A DNA stretch of 64,000 nucleotides. Origin: Hydractinia symbiolongicarpus (lineage: Eukaryota; Cnidaria; Hydrozoa; Anthoathecata; Hydractiniidae). Position numbers and translations under genes: made by a program. Where the stretch lies: NCBI RefSeq assembly GCF_029227915.1, contig NC_079880.1:9575501-9639500 (forward strand), read 5' to 3'. The notes beneath the pieces are model-generated. The model made no database searches, was not told where the DNA came from, and saw only the letters and a list, made by a program, of their open reading frames with translations. Of this stretch, positions 22,450 to 32,473 are shown in pieces. Position 1 is the first letter of the stretch. Each line of letters opens with the position of its first letter.

Positions 22450-25340
22450 TATATTTTTTTGCAAATAAGTTTGGACCGAGCAGCTGTTATTAATGTTAGG
22501 TAAAAATGTCAATAAATAGGCCCTGTACCCCCCTACCCCCCTCTTTGGTATCCCCCTGTTATTTCCCGATTTTCCGTTTGACAGAAGCGAAAGACTGGGA
22601 AGTACACTCAAGCAATCAGAAAAAGGCTATCGGCTAATTTGAATTATCGTGTATTTTACAGACCTAACACAAACATATACTTTATGCCAAATCCTGATAA
22701 TAATTGGCTTAGCCGGCATGCTATTTCTTTTAATATTTCGAGTTGGAAAGCTTGTATATACCTTTTCTTCAAGGCACGTTATATTAATTTGAAAGTTTAT
22801 AATGCGCACGTGTTATATTTATGGCTTCATTAAAAAGAAGATTTTAAAGTAGCAAATTATCAGCTTGAATTGGCATGTTTGTGATGAATTGACATGTCTG
22901 CTGTAATGAAAAGGATACACTTTTCATTAAAGCAGAAGAAAAGTGAGTTGCGATGGTATGGATGATTTGAATTTTATATTTATGTTTTTTCCTTCGTTTG
23001 ATGTAGCTAGCTAACTAAATCACTTTCTGGTGCCTGTGGCCATCATGGAAATATTTTTTGCAGTCATCCTTCAATCGAATCATTAGTTAACTACCTCTAG
23101 CTACAGTCAGAAGAAGAAAATTCAATCCATAAAGCAACTCTTTCTTTTTTAAATTTTGTTATACAATTTTTAAATATTCCTAAAACTCAAGTTGCTTCTT
23201 TTTTTGTTGCATCGTGGACCTAAATTTAAGTCACCACTCCAAAACTTACAGGGGAAAACATACCTCTTCATTCTTTAAAGTATTTGCTCATTTGTGGTTA
23301 AAAACTTTTGTACTGTTGCTACTAGGGTCTTTTTACTGATATATGTTCTAAATCTGAATTATTTTATCAAATTGTGCCTTTACCTGGAAGTTCTACTTTG
23401 TTTAATATCTTCAACACTTGAACCTCGCAATAAATTTTTCAAGAAGTGAGCTTATGTACGACATGTGAAGTCACGAATGACCAATTGGACTTTTGTGCGA
23501 TAATGGTGGCATCCGTTAATGTAATTATTGTTTTTGGGAGATTAAGTTTGGACATATATAAAAATATTTTAAAAAAGAAATTAGGGCCGCGTCATTTTCT
23601 TTACAACCTTATGTTTTTGCATTGTGTTTCATGAGCTTACAATAATGTGGTATAGCTAAGTTATGATACGTAAAAACTACTCTTAAATGACCCTTTAAGA
23701 ATGTCGAACCACATAATACACCTTAATCAAATATGTGTTTTTTGTAACTTTTGTGTTCAGTATGGCAGATTAGTATGCGTTTCAACTGGCCAATAAAGCC
23801 ATAAGTATGAGGGCAACCTTGAGGAAATTGTTAAATACAATTTGTACTTTCCAAATGGAAAACAGTGCTTTCAATTCTGTTGTCTTGGTCACCAAAAGTA
23901 GTGTTCTATATATTGTGTGGTTAGCCTCATTAATTCCAAAAAATTTACCCTGTCAATTTTTTTCCAGGAGGGAAAACATAGACGGCTGTAGAGTGTTAAA
24001 AAGTTTCCATTTGAGCTACAGAAACCCTTTCAATTTCTGTTCAATAAGGAACAACTGTTATGTGTGATTGAACCCATAAATGAATATGAAGTGAAGCTCT
24101 ACTGACTGAACTAGCAATCCCCAAAAGAACACAACCCTTAGAGTAAACAGAGTTGCATGATTCTATGAGATTATATCAAGCATATTGTAGACTTTTTGAG
24201 CACTCCCACACCCAAAAAATGATATATATTTGTAGTTTAGAAATTTAGCTGTAAACATCGTCCCTCAAAGGCACTGGATTTTAATGTATTTAGAGACTCT
24301 ACTATATATATAATATAATATACTATATAAAAGTGTTCTCTGTTTCTTTTAGGATTGCTTACAATGAGAGCGAGAAATGTTATCTTTCAATACGTGAGAT
24401 AAAAAGAAGAAAGCGAAACCTCATACCGCGTTGTTACTGTTTTTCTGTAAAAAATTTGAAGCTGTTTTATAAATCTTGATAAAGTTAATAAATTGTTTTC
24501 GTTTCTGTAGATCGTTTGTTTTTGTTTATTGTTTCCCGTGAGATTTCGAAATTCATTGCAGCAGATTCTGTGACTTCAAGAAATCGGTTTTCATAACTAG
24601 TGCCGTTATTTTTACGTGAAAAAAACCCACAAGCTGCTTCGTTCGCCTTCTCATCTCTAAAGTCGTTAACGCGAAAGTCTCTATTACTATCTGCGTTCCG
24701 AGTATCATTTTCTGGTTGAAAAAGTGTACCTTACGACGCACATCCCCTTAATTTGTGACATTTTCGCACACTACGGACTGTACAACTCGATGTATTGCAT
24801 TTCTTTCAAAATAAGGGTTTTAACTTTATAAAAGTATAACTTTGCATGGATTTTTGGCGCTAAAAGCTTCATCAATGTTGAATTTACGTCGGCCACCACT
24901 TACAATATTGTGATTATTATCAATATTTAATTTTATAATTCTTTGAAAAAGAGGTTTTACGAAATTTCTTAGTTATCGTTTTTGTTTAGTTTCGCGCGAT
25001 CTAAATTTCTCGTACCTTCTGAAAACTTGCGTAATGCTTCGCAACCTTTTTTTAATTTCTAGTGTTTTACTTGCATTTCGGATATTTTTACTTCGGTGCC
25101 ATTGTTTTATATCGCCGTTACGTTAATAACAAGGAAGTATTTACAGGTTAACACAACGCGTCTTCAAGCACAGTATGTTAATGAATTAAACGAACACAAT
25201 GCCTCATCAAAGACATAAGCTGAAACAACTTCTTTTAATTAACTAAGATTAATTGAAGTGATGTAGAATTCTTTTTTATCACAGGCGTGTGCCTTCTATT
25301 GATATTCTAGCGAAAAATACAAGTTTAATCTTGAAATAGA
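22450..25340. other. A1-specific segment without genes
   Basis: This roughly 2.9 kb has no counterpart in arm A2, so it was either inserted in A1 or deleted from A2. No coding potential was supported. It includes a C-rich run near 22530 (CCCCCCTACCCCCCTC) and a TATA-rich tract near 24303. No transposon ends were recognised at its borders. Confidence 0.4.
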
Positions 25341-25362
25341 GGGAGACGAGAAACAAAAGCAA

Positions 25363-25503
25363 GTATTTATTTTAGGAAGACGAGCCGCAGTTTCCCACAA
25401 ACGAAGTCAACACAAACACGTTGGGGTATGCCATATACAGTGCTTTTAGTAGTTATGTCGTAATATTTGTACATGGCAAGAACGACGTGTGTGTTCCGGA
25501 TAA
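25363..25503 (+). pseudogene. Basic cysteine-rich peptide relic, copy p2
   Basis: A plus-strand frame of 47 codons ends in the family signature RRVCSG and TAA. Five of the six family cysteines keep their exact spacing (x3, x4, x3, x7). The first is a Ser, and two adjacent TAG codons sit in the x4 loop (CHIQCF then two stops). TTTATTTTAG just upstream could be a splice acceptor, so the signal peptide may once have been on a separate exon. It diverges from p1 across about 3.5 kb in arm A1. Confidence 0.65.
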
Positions 25504-26289
25504 AAATGTATTATTCTTATTTATAGTTACATGTCTTTTGTTGCTATTTTTCTGAATTTATTGTATTCTAAAACGAGTAAAAAGTTCTTTACTCTGACAC
25601 GACAAGATCTCATATATTTTACCCGTATAAACCGAAACAATTTACTGATCAGTCTTGATGTTGTGTAAATTATCGGCATTTTTCAATACTAATCGGTTTA
25701 TTGTATCAGTCAGTTATAAATGCATTATGTATTACTTTTAATTGAAAAGAAACTGATAGTAGTCGACTTGCGGCCGGATGATTTATATTTGCTTTGTTGT
25801 TTGTTGTTGTTTTTGATTTTTTTGTTTGGCTTCTATGATAACGACTAATTGTGTGGTTGTGCAACAAGTTAGAGAAACGTTTAAAAGTTAGCCAGTAACT
25901 ACTGAACATGGTTATACCTGTTATAACTACGCCCTACCATATGAAAAGAGAGTTTTATCAACTCTAAACGGAAAATCACGACAAACAAACATTTTATCTT
26001 CTAAAACTAAACCGTGTCGTTAACGTTGACGTAATAAAACCTTCTTTAACCTCATGGGCGTACATTACTGTTGCAAAATAATTGTGAACTACCATTTCGA
26101 AAGTTAAATTGATTTATTATATCTTTAATTATATTTTTACGGTTCACTGACCGACTATTTACTGGTCTTATAAACAAGTTGTGAGAAAGAAAAGACGGAA
26201 ATGCTTTTAGGTAAGTTTACGCTTTTAGGTAAATATAACGTAACTTTTTAAAAAAAATATTTCGTCAGTAAGCAGAGCTCTGCCCTTAA

Positions 26290-26335
26290 GTTATAACATG
26301 ATATCCTGATAATATGATATCATAATATATCATAC
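26290..26335. repeat. AT palindrome cluster (A1)
   Basis: Overlapping ATGATATC/GATATCAT words form short palindromes. The equivalent block in A2 lies at 30055-30095, so it predates the duplication. Confidence 0.4.
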
Positions 26336-26471
26336 AAACCAATTTACCAGTCCAATCCAACCTTGAATAAGATTATCCTAAAAAGCTAAATTAAAAAAGG
26401 CATTCAAAGGAAGTCCAAGAACACTTCTTGGACGTCTGAAACATTTTATTTCTGATCCACTCTCACACCTA

Positions 26472-26700
26472 TAGCCAGCATCGCGTCGGCTATTGGTCTA
26501 CTGGTTTGAACCATCGTACTCTCCGTTACGGGAGGAAGTGCCGCAGCGGGTGCTGCAGGAGGAAGTGCCGCGGCGGGTGTTGGAAAAGGGTTTATAGAGA
26601 AGCAGCTTGAAAGGCTTGGAAGGTTCTTGAATTACCTATCTGGCAAAGCAGCTGCTGCATTCTCCTTCTCCTTCTCCGATTCTTGTACCAGGGCCAACGA
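26472..26700 (+). pseudogene. Relic of Polinton coiled-coil/membrane protein
   Basis: Translation shows PIASIASAIGLLV, a TGA, then TIVLSVTGGSAAAG, a Gly/Ala-rich linker, and KGFIEKQLERLGRFLNYL-type sequence. This matches in order the C-terminal part of the gene at 34429-34674 (TIASIVSAIGLLIST, FVEKQLERLGKFLKYL). The Gly/Ala linker is longer here. It is broken by the TGA and lacks a start. Confidence 0.7.
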
Positions 26701-27008
26701 CATTAGTGACAGAGAGAGACCAATACCGGCTATAAAAGTCATGACTACTGCACTTCCAAATCTATCAAATTTTCTCTGACATTTGATGCAAATTTTGTTA
26801 GTAGTATTTTTTTATCCTACAACAAGGTTGAAATGATAACCTTGGTTTCAAACCAACCCCCAAAGTTTCTTCAGCCTCAAGTCACCCCTAAATCTTCTAA
26901 ATCGTCTCCAGTCTAGAGTGGGCTTCCTTTATAGCCCCTTTTCAACAGCCACAGCGACATTTCGTACGCACTATTATAGACCTTTCGCTCTTCTACTTAA
27001 GTCAAGCA

Positions 27009-27200
27009 TCACGCATCTCCACAAAAGTAGCCCTCGTACACGTACTCACCACCATTGCTCATTTGGACAGCCATGTGTTCTTTGACATGAAAAAGGCCAG
27101 ATTTCGTCGTATGTTTTGTACTTACCTGTGGAGGGTTGTATCTCATGGGGCATCTGATTTTGTCGCATAGTTCTACAGAGCACCAGTAACAGAATACCAT
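27009..27200 (-). pseudogene. Viral-type zinc-finger relic (late-transcription-factor-like)
   Basis: From an ATG at 27200 the frame shows CYWCSVELCDKIRCPMRY and, later, YVYEGYFCGDA before a stop. Known: a C-x2-C, short spacer, PxxY, then GxFCSxxC arrangement is typical of zinc fingers in large DNA viruses and Polinton-like elements (VLTF2/3-like). The last zinc ligand falls where the frame is lost. A strong CAG/GTAAGTAC donor-like site inside could be fortuitous. The large element shows no obvious equivalent. Confidence 0.35.
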
Positions 27201-27233
27201 TTTACATATACATTCCAAAAACTAGTGCATTTG

Positions 27234-27485
27234 ACTGCATGCGTTGATTGTTGATGACGTCATAGCTATGCAGAGGAATTCCCCCTCTAGTTGCGCTAGA
27301 ATTTTTTCACTTCTTTTCAGTATGATAGGGACTTTACCTGAACTCCATGACTAAGCACCGCATGATGGGAGTTACCGTTGAACATCATGGATAAGCATAG
27401 CATGCTATCAATTTGTTGGGTTTAACTGTGGCGTGTGTGCGTGCGCGTGCACGGCTGCGCCAGAACATGCATTTCTCTATCTCTA
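27234..27485. repeat. Polinton terminal sequence (copy of 46253-46498)
   Basis: It shares ATGCGTTGATT, TGATGACGTCAT, CCCCCT, a run of CCATGxxTAAGCAxxGCATGAT words and TGTGGCGTG-GTGCG with the right end of the large Polinton, in the same orientation. Polintons have long terminal inverted repeats, so this is probably part of one. Confidence 0.65.
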
Positions 27486-28264
27486 TCAAGAAAAGTAAAA
27501 TGATATCTTTGTTGTTAACATCCATTATACTAGAATTTAGTACAGACACTAATAAACTTGTTGCTTATAAAAATACGTGTAGATAATTTTATCTAGATTT
27601 GCTACCAATTTTTCATTAGCAAAAGACTTATTCAATCCTTCTTTTAAGAAGGCAACGTGTCAACAGCTATTTTCAGTTAAATTAGCACTTTCTACTTAGT
27701 CTGATAACAAAGATTTTATGGTTAGATTAAGATTGGGCTGAACATTTTGCTTCATTCATTCCAAACGTCAACACGTAAATCTTTAACAGAAACTATTTAA
27801 TTGTTAGGTTACTATTTCAACTTCAATAAACTATTTGGATTTTTTTCTCATAAACAAAGGCGTTATTGGATACTAAAATTTCACTTCCTTTTTCTTAATT
27901 GCTTTTTTTATAAAGACATAATTTGGCATTTCTTGCAATAACAGAATGCCAGTGTTAGTAAATACACAACATGTAGTTTAAGAATTATCAAACGTAGTTG
28001 GATATGTAATTTCTAAGCACTTTATTTTATTGTTATCTGTAACATAGATAATCTTTTCAAACATTTATAGACAACAAAGTCGATGAATAAGGTACAAGGT
28101 AAAACGAAGGGATACAACGAACATTTTTGTTTCAGGAAGCTGTAATTTTATATTCGCACACGGCTACAGAAACAATATATCTATAAATATAACGAAATTT
28201 AGATTTTGTTATTACAAAATGTTAGGTTAAAAGTTTTCTTAAATTTCACATGGTTTCAACATTC

Positions 28265-28528
28265 CTATCCAGAACACACACGTCGCACTTGCCATCTACA
28301 AATTTTATAACATCTCCACCGAAAGCAACGTCTGTGACATATCTTTACATGTTCATATCGACATCGTTTTGGTGCGCCACCTACCTTTTTTGATATTGTA
28401 GGTATTCGCAATTGTACTCTAGTCTTTGATATTCTTCTTTCCCTTCTTCTCAAAGCTTCACCATAGTCAAATTGCAAGAATAGTAACAACAGGAAGATAA
28501 CACAGCCAATGATAAGAAATTTCTTTAT
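28265..28528 (-). pseudogene. Basic six-cysteine secreted peptide, copy p3 (open frame, start codon lost)
   Basis: This is the best-preserved copy, 87 codons from the position of the family start to TAG. A hydrophobic signal segment (KKFLIIGCVIFLLLLFLQF) comes first, then an Arg-rich propeptide-like part and a Lys-Lys. A 39-residue end follows with about twelve Lys/Arg against one Glu. Its six cysteines are spaced C-x7-C-x3-C-x4-C-x3-C-x7-C, a mirror-symmetric pattern with two C-x3-C units, as in helical-hairpin peptides. The family start codon (ATG in p1 and p5) is ATA here (28526-28528), and an in-frame TAG lies upstream, so it needs a non-ATG start or a spliced leader, or is dead. By composition it is a candidate antimicrobial or toxin-like peptide. 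No exact family was recognised. Confidence 0.6.
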
Positions 28529-29126
28529 TGTGTTTGATACAATTTGTTGTAGAATTTTCAAATTCCTCTAGAACGGCTTGTTAAGAAGTTGATTTTGTTG
28601 AAACGATCTATCTTTCTTACTGAGAGCGTCCAATTGGATGCTTCCGCATCAAATAAGAAATAAAAATTTGCTACCTGTTAAGTTTGTTTTGTTTACCGTT
28701 TATTATTTCCTGAGTAAGGAGGCGGCGGTGTTGTCGAAAATGATGCAATTTGATTGGTTATAATTAACTTCATAGCGGAAATTGTTTTTTTGATATTGCT
28801 CATTACCATGGCCACTGTGGTTAAGTTCTGAATAACATGGCACAAAATATAAATTCAAACGGACAAATGTGTAAAGGCGAAAAGAGGAATAAAATCGTAG
28901 CTACTGTACTCTTAATCAAATGTTTATCTGTTAACTAGCCATAATCACATGGTACTTCTATTTTTTCTCGTTTAAGTTGGACATCGCCTATATTAATAGG
29001 ATACTTCCTTGTTTTATGTGTAATAGCCAAGGTGATCATTTTTGTATTTTGGGCGGGTCTTTGCTGACGTCAGCAACATTTTAAAAGCCTAATTTGTTCT
29101 TAGCGTTTGTCATTTGCGTTCAGGAA

Positions 29127-29255
29127 GTATTTGTATTAAGAGAACGAGCCGCGGTTTTCCCCAACTCATGTCGATACAAACACGTTGGAGTATGATTTTA
29201 GTGGTCATGTCATAGTATTTGTAGATGGCAAGTACGACCTGTATGTTCCGGATAA
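29127..29255 (+). pseudogene. Basic cysteine-rich peptide relic, copy p4
   Basis: This plus-strand copy is the A2 counterpart of p2. Translation shows CRYKHVGV, a stop, a 12-base loss relative to p3 that removes the first C-x3-C, another stop, then SCHSICRWQVRPVCSG and TAA. The end is nearly identical to p3, confirming the same family on the opposite strand about 0.6 kb away. No signal peptide was found in frame upstream. Confidence 0.65.
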
Positions 29256-30289
29256 AATGTATTATTCTTACACAGTTACATGTCTTTTGCTGCTTTTTCT
29301 CAGAATTTATTTTTTTCTTAAACGAGTAAAAGTTCATTACTCTGACACGACAAGATCTCATATATTTTACCCACAGAAACCGAAACAATTTACTAATCAG
29401 TCTCGATGTTGCTTAAACCATCGTAATTTTTTAATACTAATCGGTTTATTGTATCAGTCAGTTATAAATGCATTATGTATTACTTTTAATTGATAAGAAA
29501 CTGATAGTAGCCGACTTGGGGCCGGATGATTTATATTTGCTTTGATGTGTGTTGTTTGTTGTTGTGTGTTGTTAGTTTGTTGTTGTTTTTTTGTTTGGCT
29601 TCTCTGATAACGACTAAATGTGTAGTTATGCAACAAATATAGACAAATGGTTATAATTTAACCGGTAACTACTGAAGATGGTTATACCTGTTATACCTGC
29701 GCCTTACCATAAGGAAATTGTAAGAGAGTTCTATTGACTCTAAACGGAAAATGCCAACAAACAAACATCTTATCTTCTAAAACTTAAGCGTGTCATTAAC
29801 GTTGACGTACTAGAACCTTTTTTAACTCCATGGGCGTAGATTACTTTTGCAAAATAATTGTGAATTACTATTTAGAAAGTTACATCGATTTACTGTTTTT
29901 ACTATTCACTGACCAACTATTTACTGATTCAATAACATGTTGTGAAAAAGAAAAGACGGAAATGCTTTTAGGTAAGCTTCTGTTTTCAGGTAAGTGTAAC
30001 GTAGCATTTAAAAAATATGTTGTCAGTAAGCAGAGCTCTGCCCTTAACTTATAACATGATATCATGATAATATGATATCATATTATATCATATAAAAACC
30101 ATTTTATCAGTCCAGGCCAACCTGGAATGAGAATACTAACAAGCTAAATAAAAAAAGGCATTTAAAGGACGTCTAAAGACACTGCTTGGACGTCTGAAAA
30201 ATTTAATATCGGAGACATTTGTTGAATTTCCATTAAAAATTATCTCATAGGCATCACCATCTGATCTGAATTGTTAAGATTGCAAACAC

Positions 30290-30800
30290 TTCACTCATGA
30301 TGTTCCCTGTGTTTTTATTTAAACCAAAGTTGCAATAAAGTTTTTTTTAGAAAAGAGTGTTACGCTTATGCGTCTGTTCAACTTGGTTTAACTGTACTTA
30401 GCGCTTAGCTCAGTGTTAACAACAGGTGGACGTATTCTGTTGTTCTTTTTCAACTATCGTTGCAGGAAAGGCATTTTTTGAGAAATAAGTTACAGCCGCA
30501 GCACTATAATGGTGTGTGCATTTCACTTAATTTACAGCATTCTGCATACCTGTACTAAAGCCCTCCACCTGATCGTGTGACACAGATTACGGCTCTTATT
30601 AAACGCACAGAGTGTTTAACGCCGGGTCACAGAGTTACTTGTAGCTAAACCCGGCGTTTCGACGCAGGGTCTCCCAGCTAGTCTCTTTAACAATATCCGT
30701 ATTCCGTCTGTTTGCTTGTGCGCGTGTTACAGAGACATGAAATAAGATATGTAAAGGACGGGCGGACCCGTGGATTTATCCACGGGCTACCGTCTATTAT
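30290..30800 (-). repeat. Dispersed GCCGGGTTAA repeat, reverse copy, plus CCCGTGGA palindrome
   Basis: TTTAAACCAAAGTTGCAATAAAG at 30319, a GCGCTTAGC/ACAGGTGG unit, AACCCGGCGTTTCGAC at 30648-30663 and GGTCTCCCAGCTAGTCTC at 30668 repeat the parts found at 3640-4400 in the opposite orientation. At 30765 the palindromic CCCGTGGATTTATCCACGGG follows. Confidence 0.55.
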
Positions 30801-32149
30801 ACATTAAAATACTCAACTTTTTGGCTTTGAGTCAAAGATTGTAGGCCTGTGTAGCGACAGGGAAGTTCTTACGTGCTTACGTCTATTTTATGAAAACATG
30901 TGAAACATGAAAAGATTATCTACTTCTTTTCTCCAAACGCCGTTACGAAGGTTCATACACGTAGATTACTAACACCCCTTATTCACTTAACTCTTTCATT
31001 CCCGTTAAGTTTCACTTCCTTGTTAAAAGACACTTCCTTAGTATTACGACTCTTGAAAGTAATTTACTCTAAAATAAGTAAATTTATGGAAATACAAGGC
31101 TAACAGTAGAGTCAGTAGAGTCATTCAAATAGCAAACCAAGTGTTGTCATATCTAAATACTTTTGCACGCTTACACAAAAATACAATAATAAAGGTATAA
31201 AGAAGTCTGCGTTCCATTAATACAAAACTTTACGTTATAATCGTTTTAAACACATGTTTAACCAGAACACACATGTCGCACTTGCAAGCCAAAACATGCG
31301 ATGATGAGAACTTTCTTCATTGTCCTTTAGTCAGTCTCGTTTTAAGGGTTTAGCATCACTTCTGAATTTCTCATATATGTGTTAACATGATAATTGATTG
31401 TGCACTAACTAGAGTAAATTGCATATATCAAACTAAGATATAAGATACAGGTTTTCTTTTGGCTAAGGTACACGAGCTGACAGCACAACTTTCAGGATAA
31501 ATGCTAGGTAGTTAAATTAAATACATCATTTCACAATATATCAATAGAAACCAAGACAACTTTTTAATAGCATCGTTGACTTGAAACCGATAGTAATTAA
31601 GTTGGCATCACATGACGCATGCTTGGTTCATTGTTTATACTTTTTTATTTGTTAGTTTCCTTAAATTGTTTTTGTCGTTTGGTTTGTTTTTTCTTGTTTT
31701 GAGAATTCTTGTCATTTTTTATTTTGCTACCATGCAACTCCATGATTTTATTATTTTATGATTTCTTATCTTGTTTACGCTCGTTTGCCGCTACCACGGG
31801 AGTGGAAATTAATTATGCGCATATGCGGAACTTCATATTACGTCATCTTGTTTTTTTGTATGATAAACCTAGCTAGGGTCACACTGCCACCCATTATATT
31901 TAAGCTCTACATTTAAAATGACACTGGGCATTTTCAACATTATTTTTCATAGAAAGAGTGACCAAGGTACTTAAAAATGACTTTTCATATATTTCGAGAT
32001 GTAAACAAACACTAAAAAAAGCAATAAACTTTCGATGTACTGTTTACGAAATTTGAGCTACTTTAAATCATTTAACCTATAAAAGTAAAATTTTTGGCGA
32101 CTTATAAATTAATGTAAACCGTTTTACAGACTTTACTTTATCTCTACAG
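30801..32149. other. Spacer between repeats and Polinton; holds peptide relic p5
   Basis: Mostly A+T-rich sequence without genes apart from the truncated peptide copy at 31258-31320. No inverted copy of the Polinton's right terminus was found here, so the left end of the element appears lost. Confidence 0.45.
31258..31320 (-). pseudogene. Basic cysteine-rich peptide relic, copy p5 (internal deletion)
   Basis: A 20-codon frame joins the family's signal-peptide start (ATG, KKVLIIAC) directly to its C-terminal signature (QVRHVCSG, TAA). Nearly all of the propeptide and five of the six mature-region cysteines are gone. The ATG is intact. The simplest reading is an internal deletion of about 200 bp, and the product would not resemble the family peptide. 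Confidence 0.6.
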
Positions 32150-32157
32150 ACCTTACT

Positions 32158-32349
32158 TTAACCCCTACCAGATTTTTGTATCATATTCTTGAAAACCTGA
32201 CGAAAAAATGCGAGTCTGTTCCGTTCTTTAATCTCATCCTGCAGGTACTTTTCAATCTTCCAAAGTCTATACTTTTGGCTTCCGTGGATAGTATCGTCCT
32301 CTGCAGGTGCGCTTGGTAAATTCGGGTACAGCTTGGCTATATCGCTCAT
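32158..32349 (-). CDS. Small conserved Polinton protein, N-terminal MSDIAKLYPNLPSAP
   Basis: A 63-residue frame with an ATG at 32349. The start carries the YPNLPSAP motif, followed by YRLWKIEKYLQDEIKERNRL, an amphipathic charged helix. Similar YPNLPSAP-plus-helix proteins accompany cnidarian Polinton-type elements. This is from memory of the family and was not searched. It ends shortly after the helix, so a C-terminal membrane part may have been lost. It is the leftmost recognised gene of the element. Confidence 0.5.
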   Translation of the reverse strand: MSDIAKLYPNLPSAPAEDDTIHGSQKYRLWKIEKYLQDEIKERNRLAFFRQVFKNMIQKSGRG

Positions 32350-32473
32350 TTATTTTATCAACAAATGCATTGTGAGACCGGTAAACGAAACTTTCTTCTC
32401 ATGGAGAAATTCATCCGTTAACATTAACTTGAGACGGTCCGTGGAGCCCTTCAAAAGAAGGTAAACAATCGTG

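Larger units (their letters stand above)
20391..26456 (+). repeat. Segmental duplication, arm A1
   Basis: Long stretches match 27501-30216 in the same order and orientation. Examples are GATATCTTTGTTGTTAACAT at 20392 and 27502, the AAGGCAACGTGTCAACA block at 21090 and 27652, the peptide relic at 21.7-21.9 kb and 28.3-28.5 kb, CATCGCCTATATTAATAGG at 22385 and 28982, the plus-strand peptide relic at 25.4 and 29.2 kb, and the ACGTCTGAAA ending at 26432 and 30190. A1 is longer because it holds a 549 bp MITE and about 2.9 kb (roughly 22450-25340) with no counterpart in A2. Many substitutions and small indels show the duplication is not recent. Confidence 0.85.
26457..27490. mobile_element. Deleted Polinton/Maverick fragment
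   Basis: Between the two duplication arms lies about 1 kb with two Polinton gene relics and a terminal sequence shared with the large element at 32-46.5 kb. The plus-strand piece near 26470-26700 matches the membrane protein at 34429-34674 of the large element. The segment 27234-27485 matches 46253-46498. The piece is G+C-richer than its flanks. It cannot encode any complete function. Confidence 0.75.
27501..30216 (+). repeat. Segmental duplication, arm A2
   Basis: This is the shorter arm of the duplication described at 20391-26456. It begins immediately after the Polinton terminus and keeps the pre-insertion site of the MITE at 27629-27630. It contains one minus-strand (p3) and one plus-strand (p4) peptide relic in divergent orientation, as A1 does. 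Confidence 0.85.

Noticed and set aside
28265-28561. 98-codon version of the peptide starting at 28558
   Set aside because: That start is TTG, not ATG. The family start defined by the p1 and p5 ATG lies 10 codons further in, where p3 has ATA.
20391-30216. The two duplication arms as LTRs of one large retroelement
   Set aside because: The arms are kilobases long with non-LTR content (peptide relics, MITE), and what lies between them is a Polinton fragment, not gag-pol.
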